Below the pieces are notes generated by a model. The model was not told where the DNA came from, made no database searches, and saw only the letters and a list, made by a program, of their open reading frames with translations. Of a stretch of DNA of 44,015 bases, positions 16,701-23,648 are shown in pieces. The stretch is from Nakamurella silvestris. Lineage in GTDB: Bacteria > Actinomycetota > Actinomycetes > Mycobacteriales > Nakamurellaceae. The DNA is taken from assembly GCA_003576535.1 (NCBI GenBank), contig QXCQ01000043.1:1-44015 (forward strand), given 5' to 3'. The number at the start of each line of letters is the position of its first letter. Position 1 is the stretch's first letter. The position numbers were made by a program, and so were the translations under genes.

Positions 16701-19190
16701 GGCACCACCGCCGGTGCCGTCGCCGACACCGGCTACTCCCGGTACGCGCTGCTGGAGAACACCCCGGCCGGTCTGTTCAACACCACCCTCACCATCCCGG
16801 CCGGGGCACTGAAGGCCGGGAAGACGTACGGGGTGGCAACTTTCGCCACCACCCCGGCCACGCGGATCTGGGACAGCTGGACCCCGTTGGCGGTCAAGGG
16901 CTCCGAGCCCGCGACCACTCCCATCACCCATGCCACCTTCGAGTGGGCCGTGAACAACGTGTCCCAGGGTGGGGCCCCGGCCGGCGGCTGCGGGTTCTTC
17001 GTCGCGGGCAAGTCCGACGGCACCGACGCCACCTACAAGACCAACGAGGGCAACGTCCACCTGTACAAGCGGCTTGCCGGCGGTGGCGCGGCTGCGATCA
17101 CCCAGGCGAACCGGTGCCTGCCGGTCGCCGAGGGTCGCATCAACCAGCGCATCCTGTTCACCGAAGGCCAGGGCTCGTACAACGAGACCACCGGTGCGGC
17201 AACCATTTCCTGGACCGGATCGGCGACGCTGAACTACTACGGCGGCCTGGTCCCGTTCTTCCTGGAGGACCCGGTCCTCAAGGTCGATGCGACCGGCAAG
17301 GGCCGGATCACCGCCCGTGTGGGAGGTTTCACCTCCTCGATGGACAACCCGGATGTCAAGGTCCCGCTGGCCGCGGAGGAGAACGTCGTCATCGCCGACC
17401 TTTCCGGGGTCAAGGTCGTCGACGGCGCCATCACAGCCACCCCGGACTTCAAGGGTGTGGACTACTTCCCGCTCAAGAACGCCAACGACCCGCAGTCCGG
17501 TCGGCAGGCCGCGTCGGCGATCATCCCCTCGGCCAAGGCAGCCAACCCGAACTGGGGATCCTGGCCGGTGTCCTTCGTCGATTTCCAGTACCGGACGGGA
17601 CTTTCGTCCTACTGGCACACCAGCGGTCTCAGCGCCGACCCGAACAAGCCGCCGCTGCCGCTGACCATCGATCTCGACGGCTCGGTTCCCACCTACGTGG
17701 TACCGGTGAACATCACGGTCACCCGGAACCCGGTCTCGGTCCAGGCCGTGACCGGTACCGACGCCACGTTCAGCGCGCAGGCCGAGAACGACGCCGCCGA
17801 CGGCGGGACCCTGCGCTACCAGTGGCGGATCCGTCCCTTCGGTGCGGCGACACCGGTCGACATTCCCGGTGCCACCGGCGCTGTGCTGAAGTTGACCGGG
17901 GTCACGGCCGCAGACACCGGTTCGGAGTACTCGTTGGTGATCACCAACGACACCACCAGTGTCATCACCGGGGCCGGTCAGCTGACCGTCGCCGAGGTCG
18001 AGGTGCCGTCGGTGTACTACCAGCCGGAGGACACCGTCAGGTTGGCGGGTATGACGGCCTACATCACTGCCTACACCCGCGGCTTCCCGCAGCCGGTCCT
18101 GCAGTGGCAGGTCAGCTCGGACAAGGGCAGGACCTGGACGAAGTACGGTGAGCCGAGCACCGATGCGAACCTGGTGCTGACCAACCTGTTGCCGTCCTGG
18201 GACGGGAACCTCTACCGCGCAGTGGCTTCCAACGGTCATGGCACACCGGCCGTCAGCGATGCGGCCAAGCTGACCGTGCTGCCGGAGGGCGACGGCCCGA
18301 CCATCGCCCCGTTGCAGAACGGTACGGTCGACGTCACCGAGGAGACCGGTGTCCTGTTCATCGGGACCAACTTCCCGAGCCCGGCGACCGGGAACCTGCA
18401 CCTGGGGATCTTCGAGGCCGGGACCTGGCCGCTACCCGGTGCGGTGGTGCCGGCGGATGCGGTGCTGAGCACCTCCATCCAAGCGGACATCAACATCATC
18501 GACGGCGACATGTTCGGCTACATCACGGTTCCGGCCGGAACGCTGAACGCTGCGAAGAAGTACGTGGTGGCCACCTTCAGTTCCCGCCCGACCGACCGCA
18601 GCTACGACGCGGTCATGCCGCTGAAGGTCTACGACTCCACGGCGGTGGCGACCTTCAAGGACACCCCCAACACCCACGACTTCTTCACCGAGATCGAGTG
18701 GATGGGGACCTCGGGGATCTCGACCGGATTCACCGACGGCACCTACCAGCCGGGCCGCGCGGTCGAGCGCCAGGCGATGGCCGCGTTCCTGTACCGGGCA
18801 AACAACCCGGGTGCACCAGCGGTGGCCTGCACCGTGAAGCCGTTCACCGATGTCGCGGTGAACTCGACCTTCTGCCCCGAGATCACCTGGCTGAAGCAGC
18901 AGGGGATCACCCAGGGCTACCCGGACGGGACCTTCCGGCCGGCCCGGTCCATCGAGCGTGACGCCATGGTCACCTTCCTGTACCGGCTGAAGCACACCGA
19001 CCAGACCCTTCCGGTCTGCACCACCGCGCCGTACTCCGACGTCTCGGTGAAGCAGCCGTTCTGCGGTGCGATCGCGTGGGCGAAGACCGCCGGTGTCACC
19101 ACCGGTTTCACCGACGGCACCTTCCGGCCGAACGCTTCGGTGAAGCGGGATGCCATGGCCGCCTTCATCTACCGGATCTACGCCGGCTGA
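13785..19190 (+). CDS. Secreted SLH-anchored protein with three HtaA domains
   Basis: An 1801-residue exported surface protein. A Sec signal peptide ends at AQA (about residue 34). By eye the order is HtaA 47-305, Ig-like 313-400, HtaA 412-628, Ig-like 633-717, 718-812 and 815-914, an unnamed domain 915-1035, HtaA 1045-1295, Ig-like 1305-1402 and 1405-1498, a second copy of the unnamed domain 1503-1617, and three SLH repeats 1620-1801. HtaA domains bind heme in corynebacteria, and SLH repeats bind pyruvylated wall polymers. The heme-ligand Tyr and His of corynebacterial HtaA could not be assigned with confidence, so heme binding is inferred. All ten cysteines fall in pairs: two per HtaA domain and two in each of the last two SLH repeats. 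TTG 13785 follows AGAGGAGAT. Two iron boxes precede it. Confidence 0.88.
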   Translation: MSTFRFRRRPGRSIAAVLAMAVGMGSLATLPAQAETALAAAVPAPASVAVGDATFSWGLSNEAGSGAFFGGCNFLSAGKAGNTGSSRLWSQTDGFYQTAAGNTKIEKVSTSGYTTPTWADKCKDADGATVTTGNNKKTGNRVVISAGAGTVDPAANTAEITWTGDFTVVFYGGLTYWSASDPVLKVKADGTGTVTATASGYGASMDNPDLWVALAPRQITLASLTGVQVTASGITTLPDYLGVAVDTGTGAPQPTKDASNQAFWGSFPQSFVDYQVQTGQASYWYTSGGARDAAKVASALTIGYTTPAPVAAPQISVGPADVSVEEGEAAGFTVTATGEGRTYQWQRAAAGTTAFAAVSGATGATYTLTTTSAADNGAKFRVVVTNAGGEVTSSPAALTVTPKVVVPQPVAVTGAQLEWAYSQYAQYGVFGPWSQKASSPKVTLTQRNGKVVSGDNADASTTFTLARFDGGTGSIDPVTGAGTITWSGTGDWVLNAYQGQYGAPDETLRNPALTIAADGKGTLSFDAYIPAGLDMEGNPAPAAGPQRIVLATFASVTIAGGVITAKPEFAGRNYEVAGVAQNLACAGAGGSWPTAWINFLPESVRSHYYTTSCSGLNTKKPPLSFSVRVDAATPAITTQPVSLSLDGGETARFAVIASGNPISYQWQRSVNGTDWTDIPSATDYQLSFATKAADNGAHYRVKVGSSLVSDAVTLTLELRAPVIGAPAIDRFFKVGQTTATLYAYADGKPAAMSVRYQTSTDGTTWTDLGAPVDGGETFPVPEITLAMDGSYWRAVFDNGVGTATTDAARIWTAPAAPQFTVKPSAVGAFAGNFVEFQAQAGATVTPISYRWESSEDAGKSWQDVVEVEDEVYLISSGRQLQLATKAEYNGYLFRAVATNSVGSTTSDPARLSVFARTGGRTIHLVPSGPVDPAKETTVQVLGEGFTDTNATDTTGALTIAITDDASWKPGTDGTTAGAVADTGYSRYALLENTPAGLFNTTLTIPAGALKAGKTYGVATFATTPATRIWDSWTPLAVKGSEPATTPITHATFEWAVNNVSQGGAPAGGCGFFVAGKSDGTDATYKTNEGNVHLYKRLAGGGAAAITQANRCLPVAEGRINQRILFTEGQGSYNETTGAATISWTGSATLNYYGGLVPFFLEDPVLKVDATGKGRITARVGGFTSSMDNPDVKVPLAAEENVVIADLSGVKVVDGAITATPDFKGVDYFPLKNANDPQSGRQAASAIIPSAKAANPNWGSWPVSFVDFQYRTGLSSYWHTSGLSADPNKPPLPLTIDLDGSVPTYVVPVNITVTRNPVSVQAVTGTDATFSAQAENDAADGGTLRYQWRIRPFGAATPVDIPGATGAVLKLTGVTAADTGSEYSLVITNDTTSVITGAGQLTVAEVEVPSVYYQPEDTVRLAGMTAYITAYTRGFPQPVLQWQVSSDKGRTWTKYGEPSTDANLVLTNLLPSWDGNLYRAVASNGHGTPAVSDAAKLTVLPEGDGPTIAPLQNGTVDVTEETGVLFIGTNFPSPATGNLHLGIFEAGTWPLPGAVVPADAVLSTSIQADINIIDGDMFGYITVPAGTLNAAKKYVVATFSSRPTDRSYDAVMPLKVYDSTAVATFKDTPNTHDFFTEIEWMGTSGISTGFTDGTYQPGRAVERQAMAAFLYRANNPGAPAVACTVKPFTDVAVNSTFCPEITWLKQQGITQGYPDGTFRPARSIERDAMVTFLYRLKHTDQTLPVCTTAPYSDVSVKQPFCGAIAWAKTAGVTTGFTDGTFRPNASVKRDAMAAFIYRIYAG

Positions 19191-19213
19191 TACGCGCGGT
19201 GAGTTGATCGGGT

Positions 19214-19258
19214 CAGGGGCCGGTCGTGTCTGTTTCGCGCAGACGCGGCCGGCCCCTG
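19214..19258 (+). terminator. GC-rich terminator after the HtaA-SLH gene
   Basis: CAGGGGCCGG and CCGGCCCCTG pair, continuing inward through TCGTGTCTG and CAGACGCGG with a few mismatches. No T-run is present, as is common for actinobacterial hairpin terminators. Confidence 0.7.
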
Positions 19259-19382
19259 GCCCATGTCGTCACCTTCGTGGCAGTCGTCGCACACCCGCGG
19301 TGCCTGTGCGGCCGAACCGCAGAGTGTCGTAAACCTGCTGTGGCATGGATGATGTGATCACACGGACAGGTAGGGGGACATA

Positions 19383-20336
19383 GTGGTGCTTCGCAGGTGG
19401 GCGGTCGGGGCGGCGTTGCTGGGGCTCGCGGGCTGCAGTTCTCCCGTGGCAGGGGTGGCTTCACCGGCACCCGGCAGTGGCAGGCACGAACTGTCGACTC
19501 CCGGAACGCCCGGTTCGGCCTCGCCGACCTCCCCGTCGTCGACCTCGGTGACGCCGACTTCCGCTGCCCCGACTTCCACTGCACCGACCACCACTGCACC
19601 GACCACCACTGCACCGACCACCGGATCGGGGGCGTCGAACTCCGGCTCGGCCGAGGCACCGGATGCCCGGGCGTTGAACAGGACGATCACCGCGGCGATG
19701 GCCGAGGTCGACTCCGTCACCACCGAGCTCGAGCTGACCGGATCCACCATCAGGACCCCGATCGTGGTCTCCGGTCGGACCGAGGTCGCGAAGGGTCGAG
19801 TGGTCGCATCGGAGTCCATCGGCCCCGAGGGTGCGAACTACACGCACATCATCTTCGTCGACGGCGTGGTCTACGGGACCAGAGATCCGGCCTCCGGCAC
19901 TTTCGAGATCGTGACGGCGGACACCAAGGACCAGCAGCTCAGGGCGATGTACACCGCCCTGCTCGGCTCGACGAACGTACCGGCGTTCACCTCCGACACC
20001 TTGATACTGGCCAAGGACCTCCGGGAGGTCGGTGTCGAGAAGATCAACGGCTCGCCGGTACGGAAGTACACCTACGACGCCGACCTGACGGCGATCGATT
20101 CCTCGGGTCTGGCCGAGAGCAACCCGCAGATGGCAGCGTTGCTCCGAGGTCTGCTGAACGCGGACAGGCAGAGCATCCCGTACCAGCTCTGGGTCGACGA
20201 CGAGGGGCGCCAGGTCCGGCTGGTCCAGGAGATCACGACCGCGGGGGTCACCGTTGCCACCTCGATCACCTTCGGCGATTTCAACACCACCGAGAAGATC
20301 ACCGCCCCGGACGCGTCCCAGATCGTCGGCGGCTGA
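19383..20336 (+). CDS. LppX/LolA-like lipoprotein, copy 2
   Basis: A 317-residue predicted lipoprotein with lipobox LAGC (C18), a Ser/Thr/Pro linker of about 70 residues and a LppX/LolA-like domain. It shares with copy 1 a central hairpin (IIFVDGVVYGTRD against FILVDDKIYLSG in copy 1), the QLWVDDEGRQVRLVQEI hairpin and the end TEKITAPDASQIVGG. It starts at GTG 19383, five to six bases after AGGGGG. It follows the HtaA-SLH gene by 192 bp, with a terminator between, so it is probably transcribed separately. Its linker carries three exact 15 bp tandem units. No iron box was seen before it. Confidence 0.8.
   Translation: MVLRRWAVGAALLGLAGCSSPVAGVASPAPGSGRHELSTPGTPGSASPTSPSSTSVTPTSAAPTSTAPTTTAPTTTAPTTGSGASNSGSAEAPDARALNRTITAAMAEVDSVTTELELTGSTIRTPIVVSGRTEVAKGRVVASESIGPEGANYTHIIFVDGVVYGTRDPASGTFEIVTADTKDQQLRAMYTALLGSTNVPAFTSDTLILAKDLREVGVEKINGSPVRKYTYDADLTAIDSSGLAESNPQMAALLRGLLNADRQSIPYQLWVDDEGRQVRLVQEITTAGVTVATSITFGDFNTTEKITAPDASQIVGG
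19578..19622 (+). repeat. Three exact 15-bp units in lipoprotein 2 linker
   Basis: ACTGCACCGACCACC is repeated three times without a mismatch, encoding a Thr/Ala/Pro spacer between lipid anchor and folded domain. Loss or gain of a unit would not shift the frame. Confidence 0.9.
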
Positions 20337-20367
20337 CCGGAGCCGGCCGCACGAGACTCCGTCCTGA

Positions 20368-20415
20368 GGTGGGATATGCGCAGCTTTCCGGCCCGAAACC
20401 TGCGCATGTCCCACC
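20368..20415. repeat. Family B palindrome, copy 1
   Basis: GGTGGGATATGCGCAG (20368-20383) pairs with CTGCGCATGTCCCACC (20400-20415) around a 16-base loop that contains GGCCCGAAA. It starts 32 bases after the lipoprotein 2 stop. Copies 2 and 3 are at 21565-21612 and 31295-31346. Confidence 0.88.
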
Positions 20416-20538
20416 GCGGGATGAGGGTTGGGCCACGCGGGGGAGGGGCGTGTCGCGACGTGATGGCGCCTACCTCTGGGCCGATCGGGCATCCTGAAAC
20501 CGAAGAACACCAACGACATCGGGGCCGGGAGCAGGGAC

Positions 20539-21537
20539 ATGGGACATAACGGACGTACTGCTGGATGGCTGATCGCCGCGATGGCGGCGCTGTCCCTCGC
20601 CGGGTGCGGGACCGTCGTGGTCGGCGCGGCCCAGCCGGTGGCCGCCGTGCCGACGACCGCCGGGCCGTCGACGACCGGGCCGACAACCGGAACCACCGCG
20701 CCCACGACCCCGATCGCGCCCACGACCCCGATCGCGCCCACCGCACCGGAGACGCCCGCCGGCCCGAGCACACCGTCCTCCACCACACCGTCCTCCACCA
20801 CGCCCGTGGACCCGACCACCGCAGACAGCACGGAGGTGACGACCCCCGGGGTGGTCACCGAGCCGTTGGAGCTGCGGCGGTCCATCGAGACCGCCATGCA
20901 CGACCTGTCGTCCTTCCGGCTGACCTTCGTCGTGGACGCGGCGGGCAGTGAGCCCGAGTTCCGGGTCGACTTCGTGGTCCAGGCGGAGGGACGACACCCC
21001 GGCATGCGTATGACCGGGGTGATCGACGGGCTCGACCTGGACGCGATCATCCTCACCGACGTGGTCTACATCCGGGCCAACGGCAGCAACTTCGTCAAGT
21101 TCGACGCGAAGTCCACGGGCGCGGCGCTGCAGCAGTACAAGCAGCTCAAGTCGATCGCCGAGATGTTCAACCGCCGCACGCTGAGTTTCGCGACGATCCT
21201 CGCCGGGGTTCGCGGACCGTTGGACTACCAGGGCAAGGACGTCGTCGACACCGTGACGGCGCATCGGTTCACCTTCCCGGCGAAACCCGGCGCGGGGGAC
21301 CTGGTCGGTGTGGCCTCGATGAACAGCGACGTGGCGGCCCTGATCAAGAAGCTGGGCGCCGAGGGGAGCGCCCAGACCCCCACCACCATCTGGGTGGACA
21401 AGAAGAACCGGTTGATCCAGCAGCAGCAGGTGCTCGGGTCCGGGGCGGCCTCCCGCACCGTGCGGGTGCAGTACGGGGACTTCGACAAGCCGACGAACAT
21501 CGGGCCACCGGCCCCCGAGGACGTCGCCGGCGGCTGA
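20539..21537 (+). CDS. LppX/LolA-like lipoprotein, copy 3
   Basis: A 332-residue predicted lipoprotein with lipobox LAGC (C23) and a Thr/Pro linker of about 90 residues. Its LppX/LolA-like domain contains LDAIILTDVVYIRANG, TIWVDKKNRLIQQQQVLG and the end NIGPPAPEDVAGG. The order of hairpins and the C-terminal motif place it with copies 1 and 2, though overall identity looks low. The domain includes RVDFVVQAEGRHPGMRMTG, which resembles the lipid-cavity strands of LolA-type proteins. ATG 20539 was chosen because it directly begins the signal sequence. The linker contains two sets of short in-frame tandem repeats. Confidence 0.8.
   Translation: MGHNGRTAGWLIAAMAALSLAGCGTVVVGAAQPVAAVPTTAGPSTTGPTTGTTAPTTPIAPTTPIAPTAPETPAGPSTPSSTTPSSTTPVDPTTADSTEVTTPGVVTEPLELRRSIETAMHDLSSFRLTFVVDAAGSEPEFRVDFVVQAEGRHPGMRMTGVIDGLDLDAIILTDVVYIRANGSNFVKFDAKSTGAALQQYKQLKSIAEMFNRRTLSFATILAGVRGPLDYQGKDVVDTVTAHRFTFPAKPGAGDLVGVASMNSDVAALIKKLGAEGSAQTPTTIWVDKKNRLIQQQQVLGSGAASRTVRVQYGDFDKPTNIGPPAPEDVAGG
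20701..20799 (+). repeat. Short tandem repeats in lipoprotein 3 linker
   Basis: CCCACGACCCCGATCGCG is duplicated exactly (20701-20736), and ACACCGTCCTCCACC is duplicated exactly (20770-20799). Both are in frame and lie in the low-complexity linker. Confidence 0.85.
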
Positions 21538-21564
21538 TCTGCTGCCGGTCGCTGCGCATTCCTC

Positions 21565-21612
21565 GGTGGGGTATGCGCAGCTCCAGGCCCGAAATCCTGC
21601 GCATATCCCACC
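21565..21612. repeat. Family B palindrome, copy 2
   Basis: GGTGGGGTATGCGCAG pairs with CTGCGCATATCCCACC around a loop with GGCCCGAAA. Outer TCCT/AGGA flanks extend the symmetry. It begins 28 bases after the lipoprotein 3 stop, in the same relation to its gene as copy 1. Confidence 0.88.
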
Positions 21613-21626
21613 GCAGGATGCCTGAT

Positions 21627-21656
21627 TTGGTTCCGGCACCCCCAGCCCCCTATAGT
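21627..21656 (+). promoter_or_regulatory. Promoter of the rplJ-rplL unit
   Basis: TTGGTT, an 18 bp spacer and TATAGT form a reasonable sigma-70-type promoter. Transcription from about 21663 would give a leader of roughly 270 bases before rplJ. Confidence 0.6.
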
Positions 21657-21662
21657 TCAACC

Positions 21663-21931
21663 TGATCCACCCAAGACCGTAGGTTTCCGCCTGCTCGTAT
21701 TCAGATACGAACAGTCGGGCGAAGGTCCGGCACCGCCGGACGACCCGCGCAGGTAGGACGAGGTCAGATTTCCGCAGCCCCCGGGCCGCGCTCATCTTCA
21801 CGCCCCGTGCCACTGCGCCGGGGCGTTCGTCATTTCTGCCGGATCCTCACACTGCCACCTCCTGTGGCCGGGCTTGTGGTGGCCGATAGCTCAACGCTAT
21901 TGGGACGACACGCTTGAAGGAAGGAGGCGAG
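21663..21931 (+). ncRNA. Candidate rplJ (L10) leader RNA
   Basis: The stretch between promoter and rplJ contains no ORF of note. It contains several hairpins, including CGCCCCG/CGGGGCG (21801-21825) followed by TTCGTCATTTCT. Actinobacterial L10 leaders, which bind the L10-L12 complex and repress the rplJ-rplL mRNA, have this position and length. Assignment rests on position and on the hairpins, not on a covariance search. Confidence 0.5.
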
Positions 21932-22531
21932 ATGGCAACGACCCAAGCGGTGGCAACCGTGGCAGAGATCGCGGACAAGTTCCGCTCCTCCTCCGCCGCA
22001 GTGATCACCGAATACCGCGGACTGACCATGAAGCAGCTCACTGAACTGCGTCGGACCCTCGGTTCGGAAACCAGCTACACCGTCGCCAAGAACACCCTGG
22101 TGAAGCTCGCTGCCGCCGAAGCCGGTGTGGAGGGTCTCGACGACCTGTTCACCGGTCCGACGGCAATTGCTTTCGTCGCCGGCGAGCCGAGCGAAGCTGC
22201 CAAGGCACTTCGTGACTTCGCCAAGACCAACCCGCTCCTGGTCATCAAGGGCGGCTACTTGGACGGAAAGGCACTCGGCGCCGCCGAGGTCTCCAAGATC
22301 GCCGACCTGGAGTCCCGCGAGGTTCTCCTGGCCAAGTTCGCCGGTGCGATGAAGGGCAACCTGTCCAAGGCTGCCGTTCTCTTCGCCCAGCTCCCGTCGC
22401 AGATGGCCCGGCTCGCCCAGGCCCTCCACGACCAGAAGGCCGAAGGGGCTGCCCCGGCAGAGACCCCGGCCGAGGAAGTCACCGCAGCCGATGTTGCCGT
22501 GGCCTCCGAAGAAGCTCCGGCGCAGGCCTGA
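21932..22531 (+). CDS. rplJ: 50S ribosomal protein L10
   Basis: A 199-residue L10, the base of the ribosomal stalk to which L7/L12 dimers attach. Conserved parts are [34 protein letters not shown] and [17 protein letters not shown] in the rRNA-binding domain, then the C-terminal helix region [16 protein letters not shown]. An Ala/Glu-rich tail extends beyond it, as in other actinobacteria. ATG 21932 has AGGAGG four bases away; an in-frame TTG at 21914 was rejected because the ribosome site would then lie inside the gene. It is co-transcribed with rplL, 104 bp downstream. Confidence 0.97.
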   Translation: MATTQAVATVAEIADKFRSSSAAVITEYRGLTMKQLTELRRTLGSETSYTVAKNTLVKLAAAEAGVEGLDDLFTGPTAIAFVAGEPSEAAKALRDFAKTNPLLVIKGGYLDGKALGAAEVSKIADLESREVLLAKFAGAMKGNLSKAAVLFAQLPSQMARLAQALHDQKAEGAAPAETPAEEVTAADVAVASEEAPAQA

Positions 22532-22635
22532 GCTGACCAGTAGTACCCCCGGTCAGTTCACGCCCGATCTGACGACAACTACCTGCCCGATGCGGATTTT
22601 CACCGCCTCGGACCCAGAATTGAAAGGACGCCATC

Positions 22636-23025
22636 ATGGCTAAGCTCTCCGCTGACGATCTGCTCGAGGCCTTCAAGGAATTGACCCTCATCGAGCTGAG
22701 CGAATTCATCTCCCAGTTCGAAGAGACCTTCGGCGTCACCGCCGCCGCTCCGGTTGCCGTTGCGGCTGCCGGCCCGGTCGGTGGAGCCCCCGCCGACGCC
22801 GCCGCTGAGCAGGACGAGTTCGACGTCGTCCTCGACTCCGCCGGCGACAAGAAGGTCCAGGTCATCAAGGCCGTCCGTGAGCTCGTTTCCGGCCTCGGCC
22901 TGAAGGAAGCCAAGGACCTGGTCGACGCCGCGCCGAAGGCCATCCTGGAGAAGGTTGCCAAGGACGTCGCCGACGCCGCCAAGGCCAAGCTCGAAGAGGC
23001 CGGCGCCAAGGCCACCGTCAAGTAG
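22636..23025 (+). CDS. rplL: 50S ribosomal protein L7/L12
   Basis: A 129-residue L7/L12, the multicopy stalk protein that recruits translation factors. It has the N-terminal dimerisation helices ([20 protein letters not shown]), an Ala/Val-rich hinge at about 45-65, and the globular C-terminal domain with [20 protein letters not shown] and [12 protein letters not shown]. The length is normal. A GAAAGGACG ribosome site precedes ATG 22636. A terminator with a perfect 15 bp stem begins 51 bases after the stop, separating rplJL from rpoBC. Confidence 0.98.
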   Translation: MAKLSADDLLEAFKELTLIELSEFISQFEETFGVTAAAPVAVAAAGPVGGAPADAAAEQDEFDVVLDSAGDKKVQVIKAVRELVSGLGLKEAKDLVDAAPKAILEKVAKDVADAAKAKLEEAGAKATVK

Positions 23026-23075
23026 TCCTTTCCAGGACCGCATGACGGCTGCATGACGCAGCTGGTAAGTACTCG

Positions 23076-23116
23076 CCGGGGCGGGTCCACTGAGGTGGAC
23101 CCGCCCCGGTTTTTTT
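23076..23116 (+). terminator. Strong intrinsic terminator after rplL
   Basis: CCGGGGCGGGTCCAC and GTGGACCCGCCCCGG pair perfectly over 15 bp around a TGAG tetraloop and are followed by seven T. It is the strongest terminator in the window. Confidence 0.95.
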
Positions 23117-23413
23117 CACCCGCACCGCGGGCTCCGTGACTGCCCGCCCCCGCCTGGAATCGGACAAAATACGTGGTGGGGGTGTGGTCGCGGGGAAGTA
23201 CCACGGATCACGAACGGGTTACAGATACCCGAATTCGAGACTCGCCGGGCCGTCGGGCCTTGACGAGACGGGGTGGCAGGCGCGACGCTGATCGTGCGAC
23301 GTCGGATCCGGGTCGAGCCCGGAGTCCGAAACTCCCGCCGCCGAGCGTGATAGCCAAAGGATCCCCATATAGCGGGGGATCGTGCCCCTCGGTGCTGCCA
23401 GCGGAAGCACGTC

Positions 23414-23442
23414 TGGACAGACTTGTCTCTGTGCGCTACTAT
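23414..23442 (+). promoter_or_regulatory. rpoB-rpoC promoter
   Basis: TGGACA (23414-23419), a 17 bp spacer and TACTAT (23437-23442) make a near-consensus sigma-70-type promoter. Transcription would start near 23449, leaving a 5' untranslated leader of about 200 bases before rpoB. The 300 bp between the rplL terminator and this promoter holds nothing else recognisable. Confidence 0.75.
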
Positions 23443-23648
23443 CGAACTTTGCGCTGCCCTCTTTGTGCTGCCCGAATACGAAACGACCCCGGTTCCATCC
23501 CGGGAGCTGACGGCCTCCGTGGCCCGATCCTCCCCTCCGGTACCGGATCAGAATCGAGTTTGCGCAGATAGAGCAGTTGCGAGTGGCACAGGTAGAAGCG
23601 ACTTGTGCACACCTGAACCGACGGCGCTTGTCCTTGGAAGGACGAATC

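Noticed and set aside
13758-18401. Antisense open frame of about 1550 codons against the HtaA-SLH gene
   Set aside because: It is the mirror of a strongly G/C-biased gene, has an arginine/glycine-rich composition without any domain, and lacks a ribosome site. The sense protein has a signal peptide and clear domains.
23118-23413. Small gene between rplL and the rpoB promoter
   Set aside because: The open frames there lack ribosome sites and recognisable composition; the region is best left as non-coding.
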